From contig DATNIY010000098.1 in the NCBI GenBank assembly GCA_035604195.1, forward strand, positions 1 through 32,140: a DNA stretch of 32,140 nucleotides, in the 5' to 3' direction. This DNA is from DATJLY01 sp035604195. GTDB taxonomy: Bacteria > Pseudomonadota > Alphaproteobacteria > ATCC43930 > CGMCC-115725. The first letter of the stretch is position 1. The number at the start of each line of letters is the position of its first letter. Of the stretch, positions 22,725 through 32,140 are shown piece after piece. The position numbers and the translations under genes were made by a program. The notes under the pieces were generated by a model. It saw only the letters and a program-made list of their open reading frames with translations, had not been told where the DNA came from and did not search any database.

Positions 22725-24278
22725 ATGATCGTCGGCGACATCATCGAGCGCAACGCGCGCTACTTTCCTGACAAGCTGGCGTTGGTCTTCGAAGGCCGCC
22801 GCTTCACCCACCGCCAGTTTGCCGAGCGCGCCTGCCGCCTCGCCAACGCGCTCATCGGCCTCGGGCTCCAGGCACAAGAGCGCATCGCCATCCTGACGCA
22901 GAATTGCCATCAGGAGCTCGAAGCCTTCGGCGCTGCGGAACTCGCGGGATTCATCGCCGTGCCGGTCAATTACCGCCTCGCCTATCGCGAGATCGCCACG
23001 GTGCTCGAGGATTGCCAGCCTTCCGTCCTCATCTTCGAGCAGCAGTATCGCGAGCATGCCGAGAAGCTCGTCGCGGCGCTGCCCGCGCTCAGGATCGTCA
23101 TCGCCGTCGACGGGCCGCCGGGCGACGCGCTGGTTTATGAGGAGCTTCTTGCCAATGCCGCGCCGCACCGGCCCACGCGCCGCGCCGCGCCGGAGGACAT
23201 CGTCTATCTCATCTACACCAGCGGCACGACCGGCCGGCCCAAGGGCGTGATGCTGAGCCACCGAGCGCTCGTCGCGTCGGTGCAGAACATCGCCTCGGAA
23301 GGCGACAGCCGGCCGACCGACCGCATGCTCATCGTCATGCCGCTCTATCACATCGGCGGCAAGATCGAGCACCTGACCTGGGCCATCAGAGGGGCGACCG
23401 TCTTTCTCTACCGCGCCTTCCACCCGGATGCGGTCCTGCGCGCGATCGAGACGGAGCGGATCACGACGGCGCATCTGGCGCCAGTGATGGTGCAGCGCTT
23501 GGTCGATGTGGCGGATGTCGAGCGCTACGACCTCGCCTCGCTGCGGCTCGTTCATTACGCCTCGGCGCCGATGTCGGTGGCGCTGCTGCGCCGCGCGATC
23601 GCCCGCTTCGGCAACATCTTCGGCCAGGTCTATGGCATGACCGAGGCGATGATCTGCACCTTGCTCCTGCCGCATCAGCACCTGCCAGACGGCAGCGAAG
23701 CCGAGGCGCGCCGGCTCGCCTCGGCCGGTCAGCCCTTCCTCAATGCGGCCCTGCGGGTCGTGCACGACGACGGCACGGATTGCGATGTCGAGGAGATCGG
23801 AGAAATCTTGGTCGGCGGATCGACTGTGATGTCCGGCTATTGGAACAACACGGCCCTCACCACCGAGGTCGTGAAGCAGGGCTGGTTCGATTCCGGCGAC
23901 CGCGGCTTTTTCGACAGCGAAGGCTTTCTCTTCGTCGCCGACCGCAAGAAGGACATGATCGTCACCGGCGGCGAGAACGTCTATTCGCGCGAGGTCGAGG
24001 AAGCGCTGCTCACCCATCCCGCCGTCGCCGAGGCGGCGGTGATCGCGGTTCCCGACCGCGAATGGGGCGAGGCGGTCAAGGCCTGCGTCGTGCTCAAGCC
24101 CGGCCTCAGCGCCGATCCCGCGGCGCTGATCGAGCATTGCCGCACGCGGCTCGCCGGCTACAAGAAGCCGCGCAGCATCGACCTCATGGCGGATCTGCCG
24201 CGCATGCACAACGGCAAGATCGACAAGAAGGCGCTGCGCGCGCCCTATTGGGCGGGACGGACGCGCCAGGTCTCCTGA
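22725..24278 (+). CDS. AMP-forming acyl-CoA ligase (ANL superfamily)
   Basis: A 517-residue adenylate-forming ligase. P-loop YTSGTTGRPKGV is at residues 164-175, adenine motif YGMTEA at 303-308, ribose-contact GWFDSGD at 386-392 (D392), hinge DRKKDMIVTGGENVYSREVE, and catalytic Lys K498 in NGKIDKK. It converts a carboxylic acid, ATP and CoA into acyl-CoA, AMP and PPi in the cytoplasm. The architecture fits medium-chain, aryl-propionate or oxo-acid ligases; the substrate is not readable. Acetophenone degradation needs a benzoylacetate-CoA ligase after carboxylation, and this gene could fill that role for the carboxylase encoded 16-22 kb upstream, but the distance makes that speculative. It is co-directional with the aromatic-type binding protein and convergent with the ABC permease. 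Confidence 0.9.
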   Translation: MIVGDIIERNARYFPDKLALVFEGRRFTHRQFAERACRLANALIGLGLQAQERIAILTQNCHQELEAFGAAELAGFIAVPVNYRLAYREIATVLEDCQPSVLIFEQQYREHAEKLVAALPALRIVIAVDGPPGDALVYEELLANAAPHRPTRRAAPEDIVYLIYTSGTTGRPKGVMLSHRALVASVQNIASEGDSRPTDRMLIVMPLYHIGGKIEHLTWAIRGATVFLYRAFHPDAVLRAIETERITTAHLAPVMVQRLVDVADVERYDLASLRLVHYASAPMSVALLRRAIARFGNIFGQVYGMTEAMICTLLLPHQHLPDGSEAEARRLASAGQPFLNAALRVVHDDGTDCDVEEIGEILVGGSTVMSGYWNNTALTTEVVKQGWFDSGDRGFFDSEGFLFVADRKKDMIVTGGENVYSREVEEALLTHPAVAEAAVIAVPDREWGEAVKACVVLKPGLSADPAALIEHCRTRLAGYKKPRSIDLMADLPRMHNGKIDKKALRAPYWAGRTRQVS

Positions 24279-24303
24279 GCGGAGACGGCCGGGCCGAGCA
24301 TGG

Positions 24304-25125
24304 TCACCGCCAGCGCAGGAAGGTCCGCTCGACGAGCGTAAGGATCGCGCCGAGGCCGAGGCCGAGCACGGAGAGAATCACCACGCCGGCCATGAGATCG
24401 TCGGTCTGCATCAGATTGCCGGCGGTCAGCAGGAAGGCGCCGACGCCGAACTGAGCCCCGATCATCTCGGCCGCGACTACCAGCAGCAGCGCGGTCGCGA
24501 TCGAAATGCGGAAGCCCGCGAGAATGCCCGGCAGGGCCGCGGGAAGGACGATCTTCGTGATGATCCCGGCGGTCGGCAGGTTGAAGCTCTGCGCCATGCG
24601 GATCAAATTGCGCGGCACCGCGTCGACGCCGCTGAAGGTTGCGATCACCGTCGGAAAGAGCACGCCGGCGGCAATGGTCGCGACCTTGGGCGACTCGCCG
24701 ATGCCGAGCCAGAGGATGAGCAGCGGCAGCAGCGCGATCTTCGGAATGGGATAGAGCGCCGAAACGAAGGGCAGGCCGACCGCGCGGAAAGCGGAGAGCA
24801 GACCCATCGCAAGGCCGAGGAGCAGGCCCAATGCGGTGCCGATGAGCCAGCCCAAGCCGATCCGCATGAGCGATGCCGAGAGGTGCTGCCAAATCTCGCC
24901 CGATGCGAAGAGGCGCCAGAGCGCCGTGAGGATGCTCGCGGGCGAGGGCAGGAACAGCGGGTTGAGCCAGCCGACGGAGATCGCGGCCTGCCACACCGCG
25001 AGGAGCGCGATGAACGCCACCCAGGAATAGAGCGGCCGCGCTTCGGGCGCAAAGCCGCCGCCGCGGAAGACGACCTCGCGCCGCAATGCCGGCGCTCTCG
25101 CTCCACTTGTCGAAATCTCAGCCAT
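24304..25125 (-). CDS. SsuC/TauC-type ABC permease
   Basis: A 273-residue inner-membrane permease with about six membrane helices, the first at about residues 35-55. The EAA cytoplasmic loop reads FNLPTAGIITKIVLPAALPGILAGFRIS, matching the EAA---G---------I-LP pattern of BPD_transp_1 permeases of the nitrate/sulfonate/taurine class. It starts inside the upstream ATPase gene: the ATPase stop and this ATG share ATGGCTGA (8-base overlap). It would form a homodimer driven by the adjacent ATPase. No binding-protein gene is adjacent; the three NMT1/SsuA-type or Pht5-like proteins encoded at 15450-20185 are candidates. Confidence 0.88.
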   Translation of the reverse strand: MAEISTSGARAPALRREVVFRGGGFAPEARPLYSWVAFIALLAVWQAAISVGWLNPLFLPSPASILTALWRLFASGEIWQHLSASLMRIGLGWLIGTALGLLLGLAMGLLSAFRAVGLPFVSALYPIPKIALLPLLILWLGIGESPKVATIAAGVLFPTVIATFSGVDAVPRNLIRMAQSFNLPTAGIITKIVLPAALPGILAGFRISIATALLLVVAAEMIGAQFGVGAFLLTAGNLMQTDDLMAGVVILSVLGLGLGAILTLVERTFLRWR

Positions 25126-25891
25126 CGATCACCTCCCGATCGGCGCGCTCCGCCTCGTCGCGCAGCAGCGACCATAGCCGGTCGCCGAGTTCCGCGAGTT
25201 CGGCCTGCGCCGCCTTGCCGGCACGCTCGCGCTGCGGCATCGGAACCGTCATGATCTCCTTGACCCGCCCGGGGCGCCGCGACAGCACCACGATCCGATC
25301 CGCGAGCTTGAGCGCCTCGGCAAGATTGTGCGTGACATAGAGCGCGGCGATGCGCTCGCGCAGCCACAGGCGCAAAAAATCCTCCATCAGGAGATCGCGG
25401 GTCTGCGCGTCCAAGGCCGACAAGGGCTCGTCCATCAGCAGCACCGCCGGCCGCACGACGAGCGCGCGGGCGATGCCGACGCGCTGGCGCATGCCGCCCG
25501 AAAGCTGCTTCGGCAGCGCCGCGGCGAATTCAGCGAGGTTGGTCCGTTGCAGCGCATCGGCGACGCGGCGCCGGCGCTCAGCGGCGCTCAAGTCGTGATG
25601 CTCGAGCGGCAGGGCGACATTCTGCTCGACCGTGCGCCACGGCAGCAGCGCGAAATCCTGGAAGATGTATGTCAAGGGATTGAGACAATCGGCGGGCGGC
25701 TCGCCCTCCATGAAGACCCGTCCGTCGGTCGCTTTCAAGATTCCCCCGACGATGCCGAGCAAGGTCGACTTGCCGCAGCCCGACGGCCCGATCACTGATA
25801 CGATCTCGCCGGCGCGCAGATGCAGCGCGATGTCCTCGAGCACCGCGAGATCATCATAAGCGTGGCGCTTGACCTCGACGATCAAATCCAT
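25118..25891 (-). CDS. SsuB/TauB-type ABC transporter ATPase
   Basis: A 257-residue cytoplasmic nucleotide-binding subunit. Walker A GPSGCGKS is at 35-42, Q-loop Gln at 78 (YIFQDFALLPW, the exact sequence style of nitrate/sulfonate/taurine importers), signature LSGGMRQR at 130-137, Walker B LLMDEP at 151-156, D-loop SALD and switch H188. It ends in an 8-base overlap with the permease gene, so the two are one operon. Seven bases upstream of its start lies the stop of a 20-codon remnant of a luciferase-like monooxygenase, see the separate entry. No strong ribosome binding site is seen immediately before the ATG (the remnant occupies this region), so translation may rely on coupling to the remnant reading frame. 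Confidence 0.9.
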   Translation of the reverse strand: MDLIVEVKRHAYDDLAVLEDIALHLRAGEIVSVIGPSGCGKSTLLGIVGGILKATDGRVFMEGEPPADCLNPLTYIFQDFALLPWRTVEQNVALPLEHHDLSAAERRRRVADALQRTNLAEFAAALPKQLSGGMRQRVGIARALVVRPAVLLMDEPLSALDAQTRDLLMEDFLRLWLRERIAALYVTHNLAEALKLADRIVVLSRRPGRVKEIMTVPMPQRERAGKAAQAELAELGDRLWSLLRDEAERADREVIDG

Positions 25892-25897
25892 GGACGG

Positions 25898-25960
25898 TCA
25901 GGGCCGCGCCTCGCGCGGCGCGCCGCTCCAGTCCAAGTGATCGAAGACGCCGAATTTCAT
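25898..25960 (-). pseudogene. Remnant of the 5' end of a luciferase-like monooxygenase gene
   Basis: Reading the - strand from ATG at 25960, 20 codons before TGA at 25900-25898 give MKFGVFDHLDWSGAP plus REARP. The first 15 residues look like the conserved N-terminus of flavin-dependent luciferase-like monooxygenases (MKFGVFDHLDRSG-P-). The normal gene has about 330-380 codons, so the rest is lost and the frame ends 7 bases before the ABC ATPase ATG. Such monooxygenases (SsuD-like) are commonly paired with SsuBC-type transporters, so an internal deletion joining the start of the monooxygenase to the transporter operon is a plausible origin. It may now act as a translated leader. Recognition is by eye on a short peptide. 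Confidence 0.55.
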
Positions 25961-26034
25961 CCGCCGCTCACGTGGCGCAGCCGTGACGATACGGCCTCAT
26001 TATCACATGGGCCGGCCGGGCGCCATTGAGGCGC

Positions 26035-27552
26035 TCACTTCGGCGGGGCGGGAACCGAGACCGGCTGGGGGGCGGTCTGCGTTGCGGCGGCGCCGGGGTT
26101 GTGCGCTTGCCAATCCCACCAGCCGCCGCCCATGGCGAGAAAAAGTTGCGCCGTGTCGACGAGGCGCTGCGCCTGGGCGCGGACAAAGCCGAGCCGCGCC
26201 TGCTCGACCAGGCGCTGCGCATCGACCACCTGGAGGATGCCGACATTGCCGATCGAATAGGTCGTACGGGTTAAGCGCAGCGACGCCTCGGCGGCTTCGA
26301 GCGCGCGGTGCTCCTCGTCGATGAGTTCGGCGTCATGCTGCAGTGCGTCGAGGACGTCGGCCACTTGGTCGAAGGCGTCCAGCACCGTCTCCTGGTATTT
26401 CGCCATGGCCGCGTCGTAGGCATCGACCGCGGCGCTGCGCTGCGCTTCGAGCTCGCCGCCATGGAAGATCGGCGCGGTCAGGCCGGCGGCCATGGACCAG
26501 GCGTTGCTCGAGCCCCAGAAGAGCTGGCTGACCGTCGTCGCCTCTTGGTTGGTGCCGGCGGACAGCGTGATGCTGGGATAGAGCTGTGCCGTGGCGACGC
26601 CGATGGCGGCGGACGCCGCGTGCAGCTGTGCCTCCGCGGTGAGGATGTCGGGCCGCTGCCGCACCAGGGTCGAGGGCAGGCTCACCGGCAGATTGTTCGG
26701 CAGGGTGAAATCGGCGAGATCGAATTTCGGCGGCGTCCAATCGACCGGCGGCTTGCCGATGAGAATCGCGAGCGCATGGCGCGCCACGCTCGATTGCTGG
26801 CGCAGCGGCGGCAGGAGCGTGCGATCTGCGGCGAGCTGGCTTCGCGCGGTCTCGATGTCGAGCTGAGTTGCGACGCCTGCGTTCACCTCGTCATTGACCA
26901 GCCGCAAATTGGTCTCGTCTTCCGCGATGATGCCCTGGACCGTGCGGATCTGGGCGTTGATCGAGGCGACGGCAAGGGCCTGGTTCACCGCATTGCCGGT
27001 GAGGCTGAGATAAGCGGCATCGACCTCGTGATCGGCCGCTTCGGCGAGCGCGCTCGCCTGCTCGATGCCGCGCCGCGTCCCGCCGAAGATGTCGAGCAGA
27101 TAGCTGACGCGCGGCCCGATCGAGAAGAGGTTGAAGATAGCCGGAAATCCCGGCGGCAATCTCTGCAATCCGAGCGCCTGCGGAGGGTTTCGCAAGCGGG
27201 TCGCCGAGCCGTTCAGATCGAGCTGCGGATAGAGCCCGCCCGTTGCCTGGGCGACGGCCTCCTGCGCCTGGGCGAGCGCCGCTTCGGCGGCGGCAAGGGT
27301 GCGGTTGCCGGCGATCGCCTGGCGCACCACCTCGCTGAGCTCCTCCGAATGATAAAGGCTCCACCAGTCGCCCGCGATCTGCTTGCCGAGATCGAGGTGC
27401 TGCTCGCCGACCGTCGCGGCTTCGCCTTCCGCGCGATAGCCGGTCTCCTTCGGCGCCTCCGGGACGAGGAAGTCCGGGCCCACGGTGCAGCCGCAGAGCA
27501 GCGCCGCGAAGCCGAGAAGCGATGCGCTCGCGCGAAGCCTGGTGCTCTTCAT
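26035..27552 (-). CDS. NodT/OprM-type RND efflux outer-membrane lipoprotein
   Basis: A 505-residue TolC-fold outer-membrane channel. The lipoprotein signal MKSTRLRASASLLGFAALLCGC has its lipobox Cys at residue 22, followed by TVGPDFLVPEAP, the exact hallmark region of NodT/OprM proteins. Two TolC-like repeats follow (PQLDLNGSATRLRNPP; LYPSITLSAGTNQEA). This start is chosen for the signal peptide; the open frame extends upstream without family sequence. GGAGAG about 10 bases upstream could serve as the ribosome binding site, since the AGGAG directly touching the ATG is too close. No inner-membrane RND pump or membrane-fusion partner is adjacent within the window, so it is an orphan outer-membrane component here. 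It is downstream of gltD in the same direction but 145 bases away, so probably a separate unit. Confidence 0.9.
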   Translation of the reverse strand: MKSTRLRASASLLGFAALLCGCTVGPDFLVPEAPKETGYRAEGEAATVGEQHLDLGKQIAGDWWSLYHSEELSEVVRQAIAGNRTLAAAEAALAQAQEAVAQATGGLYPQLDLNGSATRLRNPPQALGLQRLPPGFPAIFNLFSIGPRVSYLLDIFGGTRRGIEQASALAEAADHEVDAAYLSLTGNAVNQALAVASINAQIRTVQGIIAEDETNLRLVNDEVNAGVATQLDIETARSQLAADRTLLPPLRQQSSVARHALAILIGKPPVDWTPPKFDLADFTLPNNLPVSLPSTLVRQRPDILTAEAQLHAASAAIGVATAQLYPSITLSAGTNQEATTVSQLFWGSSNAWSMAAGLTAPIFHGGELEAQRSAAVDAYDAAMAKYQETVLDAFDQVADVLDALQHDAELIDEEHRALEAAEASLRLTRTTYSIGNVGILQVVDAQRLVEQARLGFVRAQAQRLVDTAQLFLAMGGGWWDWQAHNPGAAATQTAPQPVSVPAPPK

Positions 27553-27636
27553 CTCCTGCGCTCTCCAGGGTGAGCCGGGCGGGCTTCCCGCGGAACGATC
27601 GAGGCGAGCGATGGCCCCGCGGACCTGGCCAAGGAG

Positions 27637-27651
27637 CCTCATGCTATGAGG
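27637..27651. repeat. Short perfect inverted repeat upstream of efflux lipoprotein gene
   Basis: CCTCAT-GCT-ATGAGG has perfect 6-bp arms with a 3-base spacer, 85 bases upstream of the lipoprotein start and 39 bases after the gltD stop on the - strand. It could be an operator or a weak transcript-end hairpin; no T-run follows. Confidence 0.3.
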
Positions 27652-27697
27652 AATATGCAACTCAACCGTTAACCACCATCCCCAGGCCGGGCCGAGC

Positions 27698-29140
27698 CTA
27701 GCGCGGCAATTCGGAACTTCCCATGAGGAATTCATCGACACCGCGGGCGCACTGCCTTCCCTCGCGAATGGCCCAGACCACCAGCGACTGGCCGCGCCGC
27801 GCGTCGCCGGCGCAGAACACGCGATCGAGCGAGGTGCGATAGTCGGCAGTGCTGGCCTGGACGTTGCCGCGGGGGTCGAGCGCGAGCTTCAGATCTTTGA
27901 CCATGCCCTCATGCACGGGATGGACGAAGCCCATCGCCAGCAGGACGAGATCGGTCTTGATGTGGAAGGCGCTGCTGCGAATCTCCTGCATCGCCGTGCG
28001 GCCGTCGTCGCCCTCCCGCCATTCGACCCGGACCGCGTCGAGCCCGGTGACGCGCCCGTCCTTGCCGGTGAAGGCCTTGGTCACCACCGCCCAGTCGCGC
28101 TCGGTGCCTTCCTCCTGCGAGCTCGAGGTTCGCAGCTTCATCGGCCAGTCCGGCCAGGTCAGGAGCTTGTCCTCATGCTCGGGCGGCATGGTCAGGATCT
28201 CGATCTGGGTGATCGAGCGCGCACCTTGGCGGTTCGCGGTGCCGATGCAATCCGAGCCGGTATCGCCGCCGCCGATGACGATGACGTGCTTGCCGCCGGC
28301 GAGAATGGCCTGGCTCTCGTCGACCTTCTCGCCGCCGATGCGCTTGTTCTGCTGCGGCAGGAAGTCCATTGCATAATGGATGCCCTTGAGATTGCATCCG
28401 GGCACCGGCAGGTCGCGCGGCATCTCGGCGCCGATGGCGAGCACCAGCGCATCGAAGCTGTTGAGCAGCCGCTCGACCGGGATGCCGGCGCCGATGTGGC
28501 TGTTGGGATGGAACTCGACGCCCTCGGCGCGCATCTGCGCGATGCGCCGGTCGATGGTGAACTTCTCGAGCTTGAAGTCGGGGATGCCGTAGCGCAGCAA
28601 GCCGCCGATCCGCGCCGCCTTCTCGAAGACGGCAACGTGATGGCCGGCGCGCGCAAGCTGCTGGGCACAGGCGAGCCCGGCGGGGCCGGAGCCGACGACC
28701 GCAACGCGCTTGCCGGTGCGGCGCGGCGCCACTTGCGGCTCGACCCAGCCCTCGGCCCAGCCGCGCTCGACGATCGCCTGCTCGATCGTCTTGATCGTCA
28801 CGGGCTGCTCGATGAGATTCAAGGTGCAGGCCGCCTCGCAGGGCGCGGGACAGATCCGGCCGGTGAAGTCGGGAAAATTGTTGGTCTGATGCAAGGTCGC
28901 CAGCGCCGCCTTGAAATCCGCCTGATAGACGAGATCGTTCCAATCCGGGATGATGTTGTTGACGGGACAGGCGTGGTGGCAGAAGGGCGTCCCGCAATCC
29001 ATGCAGCGCCCACCCTGCCGGCGCAACTCATCATCGGCCAGGGGACGCACGAATTCCTGCCAATGCTCGAGCCGCTCGGCGACCGGCGCATAGCCGCGTT
29101 CGCGCCGCGGGAACTCGAGAAAGCCCGAGGGATTGGCCAT
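27698..29140 (-). CDS. gltD: Glutamate synthase (NADPH) small subunit
   Basis: A 480-residue beta subunit, full length. The N-terminal Fe-S region has CMDCGTPFCHHACPVNN (about residues 46-62) and CPAPCEAACTLNL (about 97-109). The FAD-binding GxGxxG is VAVVGSGPAGLACAQQL (about 146-162), the NADPH-binding motif is VIVIGGGDTGSDCIG (about 292-306), and the final FAD motif is VFCAGDARRGQSLVVWAI. It passes electrons from NADPH through FAD and Fe-S clusters to the large subunit, which makes two glutamates from glutamine and 2-oxoglutarate. It starts 3 bases after the gltB stop and is the second gene of the gltBD operon. Confidence 0.95.
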   Translation of the reverse strand: MANPSGFLEFPRRERGYAPVAERLEHWQEFVRPLADDELRRQGGRCMDCGTPFCHHACPVNNIIPDWNDLVYQADFKAALATLHQTNNFPDFTGRICPAPCEAACTLNLIEQPVTIKTIEQAIVERGWAEGWVEPQVAPRRTGKRVAVVGSGPAGLACAQQLARAGHHVAVFEKAARIGGLLRYGIPDFKLEKFTIDRRIAQMRAEGVEFHPNSHIGAGIPVERLLNSFDALVLAIGAEMPRDLPVPGCNLKGIHYAMDFLPQQNKRIGGEKVDESQAILAGGKHVIVIGGGDTGSDCIGTANRQGARSITQIEILTMPPEHEDKLLTWPDWPMKLRTSSSQEEGTERDWAVVTKAFTGKDGRVTGLDAVRVEWREGDDGRTAMQEIRSSAFHIKTDLVLLAMGFVHPVHEGMVKDLKLALDPRGNVQASTADYRTSLDRVFCAGDARRGQSLVVWAIREGRQCARGVDEFLMGSSELPR

Positions 29141-29143
29141 CCG

Positions 29144-32140
<2,997 letters not shown>

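Noticed and set aside
21507..24209. 900-codon antisense open frame opposite the binding protein and ligase genes
   Set aside because: It covers two well-supported + strand genes, has low-complexity Arg/Asp/Gly-rich composition, and shows no recognisable domain.

Overview
The window looks like chromosomal DNA of a GC-rich alphaproteobacterium, probably in the Rhizobiales/Rhodospirillales area. The grounds are strong GC bias at third codon positions, a DUF1127 gene, a FixK/FnrL-type TTGAT-N4-GTCAA box before a copper ATPase, many orphan ABC binding proteins, and a gltBD pair. There is no rRNA, tRNA, CRISPR array, transposase or phage gene, and coding density is very high. No gene-free stretch exceeds 300 bases. 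The longest are 7584-7814 (hairpins plus FNR-type box), 13448-13662 (nested inverted repeats) and 12277-12443 (CRP-type box). In the divergent gap 17456-17558 I see only ribosome binding sites.

Region 1 (2-7583, + strand) is a tightly coupled operon. It encodes an ATP-dependent carboxylase/hydrolase of the acetophenone carboxylase/acetone carboxylase/hydantoinase family: a HyuB-like subunit (5' end outside the window), a small zinc-ribbon subunit, two different ASKHA-ATPase (HyuA-like) subunits, and between those two a 259-residue protein resembling uroporphyrinogen decarboxylase. A Tat-exported branched-chain-type binding protein closes the operon. The composition matches the alpha/alpha-prime/beta/gamma core of acetophenone carboxylase plus one extra protein. 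The substrate is unknown but is probably a ketone, lactam or related carbonyl compound.

Region 2 (7.7-12.8 kb) holds a copper P1B-ATPase with YHS and heavy-metal-binding N-terminal domains behind an FNR-type box, two VOC-fold proteins, a CRP-like regulator, and a DUF1127 gene divergent from it. The regulator/DUF1127 intergenic region contains an exact TGTGA-N6-TCACA palindrome that fits the regulator's recognition helix.

Region 3 (12.7-20.2 kb) looks like an aromatic or carboxylic acid catabolic cluster: an RraA/HMG-aldolase-like protein, a gentisate 1,2-dioxygenase-like bicupin, a class II aldolase, an ABC-type binding protein coupled to a 4,5-dihydroxyphthalate decarboxylase-like protein, a RidA-family protein lacking the catalytic Arg, an MFS transporter and another SsuA/NMT1-type binding protein.

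Region 4 (20.2-26 kb) has an acyl-CoA dehydrogenase, a branched-chain-type binding protein with an acyl-CoA ligase, and an SsuBC/TauBC-like ATPase-permease pair. Directly upstream of the ATPase lies a 20-codon remnant that reads like the N-terminus of a luciferase-like monooxygenase.

Region 5 (26-32.1 kb, - strand) has a NodT-type outer-membrane efflux lipoprotein and glutamate synthase gltB (5' end outside the window) and gltD.

Taken together, regions 1, 3 and 4 suggest uptake, ATP-driven carboxylation or hydrolysis, CoA activation and ring or carbon-carbon cleavage of aromatic or ketone substrates. That they form one pathway is inference.
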